Source: Haemophilus parainfluenzae (GTDB lineage Bacteria > Pseudomonadota > Gammaproteobacteria > Enterobacterales > Pasteurellaceae). From it: a stretch of 64,000 nucleotides of DNA. The DNA lies in assembly GCF_014931395.1 (NCBI RefSeq), contig NZ_CP063120.1, forward strand, positions 1,905,501 through 1,969,500, written 5' to 3'. A program made the translations under genes and the position numbers. Shown piece by piece: positions 49,520 through 59,884 of this stretch. Numbering within the stretch: position 1 is the stretch's first letter; each line of letters begins with the position of its first letter. The notes under the pieces are model-generated. The model was not told the origin of the DNA and ran no database searches. It worked only from the letters and a program-made list of their open reading frames with translations.

Positions 49520-50484
49520 TGATTGATTTTCGTCCTTTTTATCAACAAATTGCCACCACAAATTTATCTGCTTGGCTAGAAACATTGCCTGTGCAGTTAA
49601 AAGAATGGGAAAAACAAACCCATGGTGATTATGCAAAATGGTCAAAAATCGTGGACTTTCTCCCTGATTTGCAGGCAGATACTATCGATTTAAAAAATGC
49701 CGTGAAATCTGACCGCACTTCCCCACTTTCAGAGGGCGAAAAACAACGCATTGTCCATCATTTAAAACAATTGATGCCATGGCGAAAAGGACCTTATCAT
49801 TTATTTGATATTCACGTGGATTGCGAATGGCGTTCTGATTTCAAATGGGATCGAGTTTTACCTCATCTTGCACCATTAAAAGATCGTACCATTTTAGATG
49901 TGGGCTGCGGTAGCGGCTACCATATGTGGCGAATGGTTGGTGAAGGCGCAAAAATGGTGGTGGGTATTGATCCAACCGAACTTTTCCTTTGCCAATTTGA
50001 AGCCGTTCGAAAATTATTAAATAACGATCGTCGAGCGAACTTAATCCCATTAGGTATTGAAGAAATGCAACCACTTGCGGCATTTGATACCGTATTCTCA
50101 ATGGGCGTGCTTTATCATCGTAAATCACCGCTTGATCATCTCACTCAACTAAAAAATCAATTAGTAAAAGGTGGCGAATTGGTGTTAGAAACCTTAGTGG
50201 TTGATGGTGATGCCAATACGGTCTTAGTGCCTTCAGATCGCTATGCAAAAATGAAGAACGTGTATTTTATTCCTTCCGTTGCAGCGCTCATTAATTGGTT
50301 GGAAAAAGTCGGCTTTACTAATGTGCGTTGTGTGGATGTCGCCACTACAACATTAGAAGAACAGCGTAAAACGGATTGGTTAGAAAATGAAAGTTTGATT
50401 GATTTCTTAGATCAAAACGATCACAGTAAAACCATCGAAGGCTATCAAGCCCCAACTCGTGCAGTGATTTTAGCGAATAAATAA
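49519..50484 (+). CDS. cmoB: tRNA U34 carboxymethyltransferase
   Basis: Transfers a carboxymethyl group from carboxy-SAM to 5-hydroxyuridine at tRNA position 34, giving cmo5U. The 321-residue length fits. The SAM-like motif [15 protein letters not shown] is near residue 124, and [15 protein letters not shown] follows. Carboxy-SAM is made by CmoA, which is not in the window. It overlaps putP by one base and ends in a paired uptake-sequence hairpin. Confidence 0.96.
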   Translation: MIDFRPFYQQIATTNLSAWLETLPVQLKEWEKQTHGDYAKWSKIVDFLPDLQADTIDLKNAVKSDRTSPLSEGEKQRIVHHLKQLMPWRKGPYHLFDIHVDCEWRSDFKWDRVLPHLAPLKDRTILDVGCGSGYHMWRMVGEGAKMVVGIDPTELFLCQFEAVRKLLNNDRRANLIPLGIEEMQPLAAFDTVFSMGVLYHRKSPLDHLTQLKNQLVKGGELVLETLVVDGDANTVLVPSDRYAKMKNVYFIPSVAALINWLEKVGFTNVRCVDVATTTLEEQRKTDWLENESLIDFLDQNDHSKTIEGYQAPTRAVILANK

Positions 50485-50497
50485 TGGTTTAAATAAA

Positions 50498-50540
50498 AAG
50501 TGCGGTCAAAAAATTCCATGTTTTTTGACCGCACTTTACT
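50498..50540. terminator. Bidirectional terminator of paired uptake sequences between cmoB and rlmM
   Basis: AAAGTGCGGTCAAAAAA pairs with its complement around a short loop, flanked by A- and T-runs. Confidence 0.87.
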
Positions 50541-50543
50541 TTT

Positions 50544-51632
50544 TTATTTTAAAGCAATATGTACCGTAATCTCTTCACGATCGTGATACAAATGCTTCGC
50601 CTGAATATCAAATTCCAGTTCTTTTTCTGCTAACATCACCGCAAGATTTTCTAAGCAGAACATCACTTCTTGATAACGTTTTTTCATTGGCAATTTCAAA
50701 TTGAAAATGGTTTCTCTGCACCAGCCGTTAATTAGCCATTTTCCAATTAAATTCGCAATTCGACTTGGTTGCTCCACCATATCACACACAAGCCAATCAA
50801 TATGCTTACGTTTTGGTGGTTGGAATTTAAATCCATCTTCCGGACAGTGCTCAATTCTGCCGGTATCATGCAAACTTGCTGCCATTTTGCCGTGATCAAC
50901 CGCATACACAAATAAACCACGTTTCACTAATTGATAGGTCCAGCCGCCAGGGCAAGCACCAAGATCGACTCCAACCATATTTTCATTCAAGCGTTTACTT
51001 TCTTCATTTCGAGGAATAAAGGTTAAAATCGCCTCTTCCAATTTTAAAGTTGAACGGCTTGGTGCATCCGCTGGGAATTTTAAACGTGGGATTCCCATAA
51101 AGTGGGTGGAGTTATTACCAAGATAGGAATACCCCACATAGCAACAATTCGGCTGCGTGAAAAAACAATGCAAAATCTGACCGCGCTTTGCATTCGTTTT
51201 GCCTTGTAACCAGCCTTTCTTTTTCAACGCTTGGCGCAACGGCACGGTAAATTTTCGGCAAAATGTCGAAAGCTCTTTCGCTTCATTAGTATCTGCTGTT
51301 TCAACAAATAGCTCTACCGCTTGCTTAAGATTAATGTCTTCTGCAATGCGTTCATATTGAGCCAGAATTGGCGAAATACGATCTTGAGGATCCAGATTTT
51401 CTAAGAGCTCTGACACAACGATCATTTGACGTGCAAAAATCAAACGATTAAATGGGATTTCTCTCGCTAAACGATCTGCATCACCTGGTTGATAGCATTC
51501 AAAAATGACATAGCCGCTGTTTTCTACTACGCGAGCAAAACCAAATACACCACGCTCAGAAGCTCGATCGGTAATTTCTGCGGCCACTTCTTTTTCAAAG
51601 CTAATTCGACAATATAAGGCTAATTTATTCAT
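50544..51632 (-). CDS. rlmM: 23S rRNA C2498 2'-O-methyltransferase
   Basis: Methylates cytidine 2498 of 23S rRNA using SAM. The 362-residue protein has an N-terminal THUMP-like region and a Rossmann methyltransferase domain with [17 protein letters not shown] near residue 220. The downstream [16 protein letters not shown] carries the catalytic Asp. The start overlaps the gcvA stop by 4 bases (ATGA), so they are co-translated. gcvA and rlmM are also close in E. coli. Confidence 0.96.
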   Translation of the reverse strand: MNKLALYCRISFEKEVAAEITDRASERGVFGFARVVENSGYVIFECYQPGDADRLAREIPFNRLIFARQMIVVSELLENLDPQDRISPILAQYERIAEDINLKQAVELFVETADTNEAKELSTFCRKFTVPLRQALKKKGWLQGKTNAKRGQILHCFFTQPNCCYVGYSYLGNNSTHFMGIPRLKFPADAPSRSTLKLEEAILTFIPRNEESKRLNENMVGVDLGACPGGWTYQLVKRGLFVYAVDHGKMAASLHDTGRIEHCPEDGFKFQPPKRKHIDWLVCDMVEQPSRIANLIGKWLINGWCRETIFNLKLPMKKRYQEVMFCLENLAVMLAEKELEFDIQAKHLYHDREEITVHIALK

Positions 51633-52519
51633 ATTTTCCCTAATTTTATTGAATCTTTAATCCATGTTCTAAAGGCTTGAATCTGTTCATCATCTAAACG
51701 ATCTAAATGATTGACTACATAGAATGATTTCGGATCCCGTAATTCCGTTGGTAACACAATTTGCAAATGGCCATTTTCAATTTCTTGCTGAGCCAAAATG
51801 CGATTAGCGAGTGCAATCCCCTGCCCATGAACCGCTGCTTGCAATGCCATAAAGGTATGACTAAATAACGGGCCTTGCTGAATATTCAAATCCTCTAATT
51901 TGAGATAATCGGCCATCGCTTGCCAGTTATCTCGAGTATGTGTGTGAATCAGCGTGTGCTTTTTTAAATCATCAGGACGACGAACGGGGATTTTCTCAAG
52001 CAATGAAGGTGCTGCCAAAATCACCAAATTTTCTTCACCTAACCGATCGACTTGTAAGTTTTCCCAATCGCCTTTGCCATAATAAATGGCGATATCAATT
52101 TCTTTATTCAATAAACCTTCATCTTGATCGACGCCCTTCAAGCGTACTTCAATTTCAGGGTGTTGTTTATTAAAATCGCTCAAATGTGGCACAAGCCATT
52201 GAATACCAAAGGTTTGTGGCACACTAATTGCCAAATGTGGCTCTGCTTTAAGTGTTAATAAACGTTCGGTCGCTTCATTTAATTTTCGTAAAATTTTATT
52301 GATATCAACAAAATAGGCTTTCCCAAATTCAGTCAATTCGAGCGAACGATTTTTGCGTATAAAAAGCTCGACACCTAAAAAATCTTCTAATAATTTTATT
52401 TGATGGCTCACTGCGGCTTGTGTCACAAAAAGTTCATCAGCAGCCTTTGTAAAACTTAAATGTCGAGCAGCTGATTCGAAAGACTTCAATGAATTCAGGG
52501 GAGGCAAACGTTTATACAT
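51629..52519 (-). CDS. gcvA: Glycine cleavage system transcriptional activator GcvA
   Basis: LysR-type regulator, activating gcvTHP and the GcvB RNA when glycine is present in E. coli. The 296-residue protein has the helix-turn-helix [20 protein letters not shown] and [18 protein letters not shown], then an effector-binding domain. The ATG at 52519 follows GGGAAG; a TTG at 52531 is less likely. It is divergent from the gcvB gene identified in this window, the same arrangement as in E. coli. Confidence 0.93.
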   Translation of the reverse strand: MYKRLPPLNSLKSFESAARHLSFTKAADELFVTQAAVSHQIKLLEDFLGVELFIRKNRSLELTEFGKAYFVDINKILRKLNEATERLLTLKAEPHLAISVPQTFGIQWLVPHLSDFNKQHPEIEVRLKGVDQDEGLLNKEIDIAIYYGKGDWENLQVDRLGEENLVILAAPSLLEKIPVRRPDDLKKHTLIHTHTRDNWQAMADYLKLEDLNIQQGPLFSHTFMALQAAVHGQGIALANRILAQQEIENGHLQIVLPTELRDPKSFYVVNHLDRLDDEQIQAFRTWIKDSIKLGKI

Positions 52520-52608
52520 AATTCTTCCCAACGGCTAAATTTTAGTTTATAATGAAAAAGATTCAATTCGGATTAGTTTTTTTTATGCATCAAATAAAAA
52601 AACATCAT

Positions 52609-52637
52609 TTGTCCTTCCATTACCTTCTACCTACAAT
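52609..52637 (+). promoter_or_regulatory. gcvB promoter
   Basis: TTGTCC, a 17-base spacer and TACAAT (52632-52637) lie upstream of the GcvB sequence and predict a start near 52644. GcvA would be expected to bind just upstream. Confidence 0.55.
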
Positions 52638-52643
52638 ACACAC

Positions 52644-52818
52644 ATACTTAATGATTGGTAATTCCTTACAAGTTAATGAGTTTCAGACTTAAGTATGATG
52701 TTGTGTTTGCATATAGTTCGGTTCTCCGAACTGGAGTAACAATTAAGTTACTCATTTACTTCCTGTATATATTAAACCATTCTGGTTAAGCGCTGCTCGT
52801 TTCGAGCGGCGTTTTTTT
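52644..52818 (+). ncRNA. gcvB: GcvB small regulatory RNA
   Basis: Hfq-dependent small RNA that represses amino acid and peptide transporter mRNAs. No protein frame covers this stretch. The GU-rich seed ATGTTGTGTTTGCA (52698-52711) is nearly identical to the E. coli GcvB R1 region, and ACTTCCTGTA (52758-52767) matches its R3 region. Hairpins are visible at 52715-52732 (AGTTCGG...CCGAACT) and 52734-52753 (GAGTAAC...GTTACTC). A strong rho-independent terminator follows (stem 52791-52799 with 52803-52811, then seven T). It is divergent from gcvA as in E. coli. Length is about 175 bases; the 5' end is estimated from the promoter. Confidence 0.88.
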
Positions 52819-53001
52819 ATTTCAGCCATTCTAACATAAGCAAAATTTTATTTCCTGACCTACTTCACAAATTTGAGAATCCAATAAAAATTTTGAGAAA
52901 TCACAATATTTTTGTGTTTAAAGGTTTTCATAGTTGCCGTTATGGTGTAGATTAACTGCATTTCCATTCATAAAATTATTTATACAAATTAAGGAAGCAA
53001 A

Positions 53002-54033
53002 ATGAAAGACTTAGACTGGAACAATCTTGGATTTAGTTATATCAAAACAGATTATCGCTTTATCGCACATTGGAAAGATGGTAAATGGGATGAAGGAAAA
53101 CTTACCACTGATAATATGCTACATATCCACGAAGGTTCAACGGCAATTCACTACGGTCAACAATGCTTTGAAGGCTTAAAAGCCTATCGTTGTAAAGATG
53201 GTTCAATCAACTTATTCCGTCCTGATCAAAATGCAAAACGTATGCAACATACCGCAGATCGTTTATTGATGCCTCAAGTGCCAACAGAATTATTTATCCG
53301 TGCTTGTAAAGAAGTGGTGAAAGCAAACCAAGAATGGTTAGGTCCTTACGGCTCTGGCGCGACATTATATTTACGTCCATTCCTCTTTGGCACGGGGGCG
53401 AATATCGGCGTGAAAACCGCACCTGAATTTATTTTCTCTGTATTCTGCTGTCCAGTAGGCGCATATTTCAAAGGTGGTTTAGCACCATCTAACTTCATTA
53501 CGACTGATTACGACCGTGCTGCTCCGATGGGAACCGGTGGCGTAAAAGTGGGGGGGAACTATGCGGCAAGCTTGCTTCCACATGAACTAGCCGCAGAACA
53601 AGGTACACCAGAACGTAAATTTGCAGACGCGATTTACCTTGATCCTAAAACTCACACTAAAATTGAAGAAGTGGGTGCGGCAAACTTCTTTGGTATCACC
53701 AAAGATAACAAATTTATCACGCCTGCATCTGAATCTATTTTACCAAGTATCACGAAATACTCATTACTTCACATTGCAAAAGAACGTTTAGGTATGGAAG
53801 CCATTGAAGGTGATGTGTATATCGATCAACTTGATCAATTTGCCGAAGCGGGGGCTTGTGGTACTGCTGCAGTGATTACGCCAGTAGGTGGTATTCAACA
53901 TAAAGGTAAATTCCACGTGTTCTATTCAGAAACGGAAGTTGGCCCTATTACACGCAAACTTTACAACGAATTAACCGGTATCCAATTCGGTGATGTGGAA
54001 GCCCCTGAGGGTTGGATTGTAAAAGTAGAATAA
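53002..54033 (+). CDS. ilvE: Branched-chain amino acid aminotransferase
   Basis: PLP enzyme (fold type IV) performing the last step of valine, leucine and isoleucine synthesis. The 343-residue length suits the longer bacterial BCAT subgroup. It has [29 protein letters not shown] and [15 protein letters not shown], which holds the PLP region, and the C-terminal [19 protein letters not shown] precedes the ATG. It is a single gene, 183 bases after the GcvB terminator, with no clear regulatory site recognised in the gap. The transcript ends in a palindromic hairpin. Confidence 0.95.
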   Translation: MKDLDWNNLGFSYIKTDYRFIAHWKDGKWDEGKLTTDNMLHIHEGSTAIHYGQQCFEGLKAYRCKDGSINLFRPDQNAKRMQHTADRLLMPQVPTELFIRACKEVVKANQEWLGPYGSGATLYLRPFLFGTGANIGVKTAPEFIFSVFCCPVGAYFKGGLAPSNFITTDYDRAAPMGTGGVKVGGNYAASLLPHELAAEQGTPERKFADAIYLDPKTHTKIEEVGAANFFGITKDNKFITPASESILPSITKYSLLHIAKERLGMEAIEGDVYIDQLDQFAEAGACGTAAVITPVGGIQHKGKFHVFYSETEVGPITRKLYNELTGIQFGDVEAPEGWIVKVE

Positions 54034-54051
54034 TTTATTTATCTATCAACA

Positions 54052-54080
54052 AAAAGAGCGGTCAAATTGACCGCTCTTTT
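54052..54080. terminator. Bidirectional terminator with a variant uptake sequence
   Basis: AAAAGAGCGGTCAA and its exact complement are separated by one base, flanked by A- and T-runs. The core AAGAGCGGT differs from the normal AAGTGCGGT at one position. It serves ilvE and the converging Aas fusion gene. Confidence 0.85.
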
Positions 54081-54097
54081 ATTTATGACAATTTTCG

Positions 54098-57000
54098 TTA
54101 CTTAACCAAACTCATTGCCAGATTCTTCGCGCCTTTGAAATCCACTTTACCACTTCCAAGCATTGGAATTTCATCCACTAAGAAGATTTGGCTTGGTAGC
54201 ATAATTGGCGGAACATTTAATCCTTTAATGCGTTCATTGATTTCATCTAAAGAAAATGCAGACTTAATTAAAAGCACAATGCTCTCGCCTTTTTTATCAT
54301 CACTCAAGGCGACGGCAACAAATTGATTTTCTTCATCAAATACTTGTGAAAGTTTCTCTTCCACGCTACCGAGACTGATCATTTCGCCGCCAACTTTGGC
54401 AAATCGAGAATAACGATCCACAATGGTAATAAAGCCGTTATGATCGATATGACCTTTATCGCCGGTTTTGTAATAACGTACACCGTCAATTTCAACAATC
54501 ACTTCTGCTGTTTTTTCAGGGGCATCCAAATAACCTTTCATGACTTGTCCACCACCAATCAAGATCAAACCGTCTTCACCGACTGGTAATTCTTGCAAGC
54601 TTTCTGGATCCACAATTTTGATAATGGTACCCGGTAATGGCATACCAACTGTACCGGCTTGATTGAAGGTAAATTCCTGTAAGGTTTCCGGATCCAGTAA
54701 ATTAGGCATATTGACACTAGCTACAGGTGCTGTTTCAGTTGCGCCATAACCTTCGTAAATTTCCAAGCCAAATTTAAGTTTGAAGGCTTCTTTTACATCT
54801 GCTTTCAATTTTTCGGCACCCGCAATAACCATGCGCACGTTTTGTAGCATTAACGGATGGAATTTCTTATTGCGTACATACAATCTAAAGAAAGTTGAAG
54901 TACCAAATAAAATACTCACCCGATGTCGAGCACACATTTTTCCGACTGTCGCCCCATCTGTTGGGTCCGCCACACTCACCATTTTAATCCCTTCACACAA
55001 TGGCAATAAGGTTGTCACGGTTAAGCCAAATGAGTGGAAAATTGGTAAGGAATTCAAAATCACATCATCTTTATGGAAATTTAATAATTCACCGATCTGT
55101 TTAATGTTCGTCAGTAAATTTTTATGGCTTAATTCAATGCCTTTCGGATCACCTTCACTACCACTACTGAATAAGATGGTTGCATTATCTTCCAAGCTTA
55201 CGTCTGCAAAGTAACGTAATTTAATCCACCATTGTGGCGCTAAAAACGCCGTTAAAAATGACCGCACTTTATTCACTTTAGTAATCGATTTTCCTAAATT
55301 TTCCATAAAGAGGGCTTTATCAGCCACCACTTGGCTAAAGTCAAAACCTTTTGCGTTCAATTTATCCAAGAATTTTTCAGAGGTAATGACTTGCGAAATG
55401 TTGGCTTTTTTCAACGCTTTTTCCATCACTTCAGGGCTTAGCGTGTAGTTTAAATTTACCGGTACTTTGCCCATCACCATTAAGGTCATATTAATAATTG
55501 CCCCAATTGATGAACTTGGTAATAACACACCAACATTTTTTTCATTCCCTAAAGCGGCTTTCAAGGTTTTCACAAACATCAATACTGCAGCAATAAATTT
55601 CAGGTTATTCAGTTTGGTACCTTGTGCATCCACCGCGGCTTCTTTGAATAAATTCGATTTTGCTGAATTCAACCAATGATGCATCAGCGGTTTACGTTTA
55701 CTCATGACTTTTTCCCATACAGAGAAAGAAAGTTCGAGTACTTTTTGCTTCATCGCTGTCGCATCAATAAAGCCATGAATGGGTTTACCAAATGCTACTA
55801 AAATTTCACGTTTGCCTTGGCGTTTAGTTAAATTCTTATAGAAAGAATCCGCACGAGAGAAGCTGCTACCCCACAATCCACGTAAATAGAAAGGTACAGT
55901 CGTCACATTCTCTAAATCTTTTAATACGTGCTCAAAGCCTTTTTGGAACTCATTGATTTGGCCGTTATAGCTGATATGACCTTCTGGGAATAACGCCACC
56001 ACTTCACCACGCGCTAAATATTCACGAATAGTTTCAATAGATTCACGACTTGAGCCTCCACCAATTGGGATGACTTTGAAAATACGGAAGAACCAAGTGA
56101 GATACCATTTGTTGTAAATTGGACGATACATCACAAATTTAATCGCACGAGGGCTAGCCGCTTGTAACACCAACCAGTCAATCCAGCTAATATGGTTACC
56201 TAATAACAACACGCCACCACTTTGTGGAAGATTTTTTAACCCATCCACATGAAAACGGTAATTCGCTTTTAACGCAAAGAGCAAGAATAAACGCGTAAAT
56301 AAATGGGGCACTTTCGACATGGTATATAAACTTGCAGCAAAACATGCAGCAGAAGTCACTAAGAATAAACCTTGAGTCGAAACATTAAGTTGTACAAAAA
56401 CAATACTTAATAGCAAAAAGACCACCATGAATACGTTTTGCACAAAGTTGTTACCCGCCATAATTTTGCCGCTGATTTTCTCCGGTGCGAAATACTGAAT
56501 AGTTGCATTCAATGGCACGATCAATAAACCGCCAGAGAAACCAAAGACAAAAGAACAAAGTGCTAATACCACCCCACTTTGGGCTAGGGTTAAGAAGAAT
56601 AATGATGCACAAATACCCAATGCACCAAGCGGCACAATACCTAACTCGATATGCAAACGAGAAGCACGTCCTGCAAGATATGAACCTAACACTAGTCCGA
56701 CTCCACTCACCGCTAAAATCGCTTGAATGACAACCGCATTATCTTCATTGAACATCGCTTTATAATGTGCAGGGAACGCTGCCACAATAATTTGTGACAC
56801 ACCCCAAAAGAGACTTAATCCAATGACACTCAACCAAATATTTTGATCTGCTTTTAATGTGCGAACGTTATCTTTTAAATACCCTAAAGAAAGGTATTTT
56901 CTCATATCAAACTGACCATCTGTATTCTCAGCTTCTTGCTTAAAGAATGGGATTTTAAACGCAAAATAGGCTTCTAGTGCACTCAATAATACTAATGCTA

Positions 57001-57547
57001 CACCTATCACCCAAACACTTTGTAATACTTCATTCGGATCATCTGATGCCACATAATGCGCTTCAAAGAAGAAAGAAAAGGCAAAAGAACTAAATAGAAT
57101 GGCCACAATGGTGAATGCTTGAATGACACCATTTGCCATACCGATATTTTCAGTACCCACAATCGATTTAATAATGCTATATTTGGCGGGAGAATAGACC
57201 GCACTTTGCGCTGCCAAAATCAATGTGAGTACAAAGGAAAGCGCAAACATGCCCGTCATATAACTCAATAAAATCCCCGCACTGATCACCACCGCCGCTA
57301 AACTGCTATAACGAATCACATTGGTGCGGGAAAATTTATCGTTAATAAATGCCGAAGGGGAAAATAAGAAAATAAACGGCAATAAAATCATGGCATTAAT
57401 TAATGCCGTTAACACAACCAAACTCTCCCCTGAAAAGCTTTTCAGTAACACATTTTGAATGGTAATTTTATGTGCCAAATCCACACTGGCATTAATAAAG
57501 GCAATGGCTAAATAAGGCACAAAGCCGGCGTATTTTAAGAGTTTCAT
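54098..57547 (-). CDS. aas: Three-domain fusion: LplT lysophospholipid flippase - acyltransferase - acyl-ACP synthetase (Aas)
   Basis: One 1149-residue protein combining the E. coli LplT and Aas activities, which import lysophospholipid across the inner membrane and re-acylate it. Residues 1 to about 410 are an MFS transporter with about 12 helices (NASVDLAHK; QSAVYSPAKYSIIKSI). Residues about 430-610 are a PlsC-type acyltransferase with NHISWID (His452, Asp457) and FPEGH (520-524). Residues about 640-1149 are an AMP-forming ligase with ATILFSSGSEGDPKG and GYGATETAP. Such fusions are known in some bacteria, while E. coli keeps two genes. It overlaps the upstream MerR-like gene by 4 bases (ATGA). 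Confidence 0.92.
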   Translation of the reverse strand: MKLLKYAGFVPYLAIAFINASVDLAHKITIQNVLLKSFSGESLVVLTALINAMILLPFIFLFSPSAFINDKFSRTNVIRYSSLAAVVISAGILLSYMTGMFALSFVLTLILAAQSAVYSPAKYSIIKSIVGTENIGMANGVIQAFTIVAILFSSFAFSFFFEAHYVASDDPNEVLQSVWVIGVALVLLSALEAYFAFKIPFFKQEAENTDGQFDMRKYLSLGYLKDNVRTLKADQNIWLSVIGLSLFWGVSQIIVAAFPAHYKAMFNEDNAVVIQAILAVSGVGLVLGSYLAGRASRLHIELGIVPLGALGICASLFFLTLAQSGVVLALCSFVFGFSGGLLIVPLNATIQYFAPEKISGKIMAGNNFVQNVFMVVFLLLSIVFVQLNVSTQGLFLVTSAACFAASLYTMSKVPHLFTRLFLLFALKANYRFHVDGLKNLPQSGGVLLLGNHISWIDWLVLQAASPRAIKFVMYRPIYNKWYLTWFFRIFKVIPIGGGSSRESIETIREYLARGEVVALFPEGHISYNGQINEFQKGFEHVLKDLENVTTVPFYLRGLWGSSFSRADSFYKNLTKRQGKREILVAFGKPIHGFIDATAMKQKVLELSFSVWEKVMSKRKPLMHHWLNSAKSNLFKEAAVDAQGTKLNNLKFIAAVLMFVKTLKAALGNEKNVGVLLPSSSIGAIINMTLMVMGKVPVNLNYTLSPEVMEKALKKANISQVITSEKFLDKLNAKGFDFSQVVADKALFMENLGKSITKVNKVRSFLTAFLAPQWWIKLRYFADVSLEDNATILFSSGSEGDPKGIELSHKNLLTNIKQIGELLNFHKDDVILNSLPIFHSFGLTVTTLLPLCEGIKMVSVADPTDGATVGKMCARHRVSILFGTSTFFRLYVRNKKFHPLMLQNVRMVIAGAEKLKADVKEAFKLKFGLEIYEGYGATETAPVASVNMPNLLDPETLQEFTFNQAGTVGMPLPGTIIKIVDPESLQELPVGEDGLILIGGGQVMKGYLDAPEKTAEVIVEIDGVRYYKTGDKGHIDHNGFITIVDRYSRFAKVGGEMISLGSVEEKLSQVFDEENQFVAVALSDDKKGESIVLLIKSAFSLDEINERIKGLNVPPIMLPSQIFLVDEIPMLGSGKVDFKGAKNLAMSLVK

Positions 57548-58185
57548 TTCGCACTCTCCGCTTGATAAAGATTAAAGGTTTTCATATTCAAGAGATAAGG
57601 TTTCAACACCAACAATAAATCAAATAAGTGTTTTAATTTTTCATCTTTTTGTTCACTATTGGCTAATGCCGCTAAAGTCACATTCACCTCTTTTTCTGCT
57701 AACATTTTTGCTGCAGCTAAATAAGCTTTCACCACATCCATTTCAGCTTCATCACAACGAGTCAAGATCGCCAAAATATCACGTTCTTTTGCGGTAAAAA
57801 TGCCTTCGCGAGGATTCAATAAGCCTTCCACTACCATGTCTTCGATTTGCTGAGTAGAAAGATGAAATTCTGCACATAATTGCTCAATTGTGAACACTTC
57901 ATTTTCTGCCCCCATGATGATATCCAATAATCCAATAAGGCTTTCATAAGGGTTATTCCAATCAAAATGAGGATGAGCAAAAAGTGCTTTAATTTGTGAA
58001 ATTGTCGCATTGAAATTGCTTTGTAGATATTTAATAAAACTAAGCAACTTCACACAATGTTCATCATAGAGATGAAAATTCGGTTTATCTTTCACCGGCT
58101 CTGGCAACAAACCTTCTTTCACATAGTACAGCACCGTGGATTTTGGTGTCTGACTAAGCTTAACTAAATCATTCATTTTTAACAT
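57544..58185 (-). CDS. MerR-family-like transcriptional regulator
   Basis: Predicted DNA-binding regulator of 213 residues. The N-terminal winged helix MNDLVKLSQTPKSTVLYYVKEGLLP followed by a tyrosine at the expected wing position and KLLSFIKYLQ matches MerR-type domains. The C-terminal part (from about residue 90) has no cysteine metal site and may bind a lipid-like effector or a protein. No family name is recognised for it. Its stop overlaps the start of the LplT-PlsC-Aas fusion gene, so it probably controls that gene and itself. The ATG at 58185 follows GAGGG. Confidence 0.8.
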   Translation of the reverse strand: MLKMNDLVKLSQTPKSTVLYYVKEGLLPEPVKDKPNFHLYDEHCVKLLSFIKYLQSNFNATISQIKALFAHPHFDWNNPYESLIGLLDIIMGAENEVFTIEQLCAEFHLSTQQIEDMVVEGLLNPREGIFTAKERDILAILTRCDEAEMDVVKAYLAAAKMLAEKEVNVTLAALANSEQKDEKLKHLFDLLLVLKPYLLNMKTFNLYQAESAK

Positions 58186-58276
58186 CAGGATTTCCCTCTA
58201 AGTTGATTTGTTGTGTATTGTAGCGGATAAAAACAAAAAGTAAATAGTGTTACTTTACACTTTTAATAAAATTTAA

Positions 58277-58310
58277 TAAAAAAGTTGTTCATCGCATGAT
58301 AAACAACTTT
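58277..58310 (-). terminator. Terminator of the peptide-binding lipoprotein gene
   Basis: A 9-base stem AAAGTTGTT / AACAACTTT with an inner short pairing is followed on the minus strand by six U. Confidence 0.85.
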
Positions 58311-58321
58311 CTTAATCAGCT

Positions 58322-59884
58322 TTAGCTTTCCACTTTTCGCCATAGATCTTTGCTATAAATGACCCCTACTGGATTTTTCTTCGCCCCCATAATAGTTGGA
58401 GAAATATAAACCGGTGTAGTGTATTGGAAAAGCGGTAAAGCAAGGTTTTCCTGTTGGATCTTCTCACTTAATTTTAAGTAAATTTCTGACCGCTCTTTTT
58501 CATTCAAGCTTTTCAGTGCTTGCTCAAAAAGTTGATCGTATTCTGCATTGGCATAGCCATTTTTATTATCGGGGCTTTTAGAATAGAATAAGCCTAAAAA
58601 TGCCATCGGATGATTAAAGTCCGCACACCAGCCAGAACGAATGATTTGGAAATCCCCTTTTTGACGTTTAGTCTGTAATGTTTGCCAATTGACGAGTTGG
58701 GCATCCACGCGCAACATATCGGACTGCGTTAATTGCCCTACTACACGTTGCGCGATATTCACATGCAAGGGTGCATCATCATAGAGCACATTTAAATGTA
58801 GCGGATGTTTTTCATCAATTTTATTTTGAGCTAATAACTGCTCGGCAACAACAGGCTCCCATCTTGAATCTTGTCCATTTAGCATAGCTTTCGGTAAAAA
58901 ATAAGAACTTGGAATTGCCGCTGGAATCTCATTATTCACAATATTCGTAACCGAAACCAACGAAGCAATCGCCTTACGCACATCTGCCTTAGCAACTTTA
59001 GGATCGTTTAAATTAAATTCATAAAAATATTCACAAAGCTTAGGAAAATGCTGAAGATCTGAATGAACTTCAGGCACATCAACCACTACATCAAATTCAG
59101 CCAATTTAGGCGCAACAAAAGGTAGATAAGCTACGCGTTCAAAAGCGACATTATTTTTCTGCCAATAATAGGGGTTTTTCGTTAAGTGTATGCCTCTCAC
59201 ATTTTCACTTTCGATCATATAAGCCCCATTAGTCACAGGGGAATCAGGATCGCTATATTGTGGCACGAGGCTAATATGCGCCAACATTTCCGGCAAATAC
59301 GGTGTTGGTTTATCAAGCTCAATGCGTAAAGTGCGGTCATTTTCCGCATAAATGCCTAAACTCTTAAAAGGTTTATTTTTTTCTAAAACGCCTTTCGCAT
59401 TTTTTAGATTAAGATAAGCCAAATAAGATCTTAATGGACTATTGGATTGAGACAGAGCTTGCCAAGAAAGCATCACATCTTGAGCGACTAAAGGTTCACC
59501 GTTTGACCAACGAAGCCCTTCACGTAAGGTAAAGATCCAGGTTTTGTTGTCTTTTGTTTGCCAACTTTCTGCGATACCTGGCACGATTCGTCCTTCCTGA
59601 TCATAAGCCGTTAAGCCTTCATATAAATCGCGCAATAAGTTTTCTTGTTCAGGATAACGCACAAACCAAGGCTCAAAAGAAGGAGAATGAGTAAACGCCC
59701 GAGTCAGTAAAGTCCTACTCGGTTTTGAAGTATTTTCTTGTTCAATAGACTGGCTTTGTGTTGGTTGCTCTTCTGATACCGTGTTTGTAGATTTCGGGCT
59801 ATTTAATTTGTCACAACCGCTTAATCCCAAAACGACACCTAAAATGACCGCACTTTTAAGCCAAGTAAGTAAAGCATTATCCAT
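58322..59884 (-). CDS. Lipoprotein peptide-binding protein (SBP family 5, OppA/MppA-like)
   Basis: Predicted lipid-anchored periplasmic binding protein of the oligopeptide/dipeptide family. The signal ends in a lipobox (VVLGLSGC, cysteine near residue 26), followed by a Ser/Gln-rich linker. Family features are LLRDLYEGLTAYDQEGRI, WIFTLREGLRWSNGEPL and PVTNGAYMIE. The 520-residue length fits OppA. No permease or ATPase genes are linked, so it may feed a transporter encoded elsewhere. The ATG at 59884 overlaps the end of the DUF454 gene by 8 bases; a TTG at 59890 is the alternative. Confidence 0.88.
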   Translation of the reverse strand: MDNALLTWLKSAVILGVVLGLSGCDKLNSPKSTNTVSEEQPTQSQSIEQENTSKPSRTLLTRAFTHSPSFEPWFVRYPEQENLLRDLYEGLTAYDQEGRIVPGIAESWQTKDNKTWIFTLREGLRWSNGEPLVAQDVMLSWQALSQSNSPLRSYLAYLNLKNAKGVLEKNKPFKSLGIYAENDRTLRIELDKPTPYLPEMLAHISLVPQYSDPDSPVTNGAYMIESENVRGIHLTKNPYYWQKNNVAFERVAYLPFVAPKLAEFDVVVDVPEVHSDLQHFPKLCEYFYEFNLNDPKVAKADVRKAIASLVSVTNIVNNEIPAAIPSSYFLPKAMLNGQDSRWEPVVAEQLLAQNKIDEKHPLHLNVLYDDAPLHVNIAQRVVGQLTQSDMLRVDAQLVNWQTLQTKRQKGDFQIIRSGWCADFNHPMAFLGLFYSKSPDNKNGYANAEYDQLFEQALKSLNEKERSEIYLKLSEKIQQENLALPLFQYTTPVYISPTIMGAKKNPVGVIYSKDLWRKVES

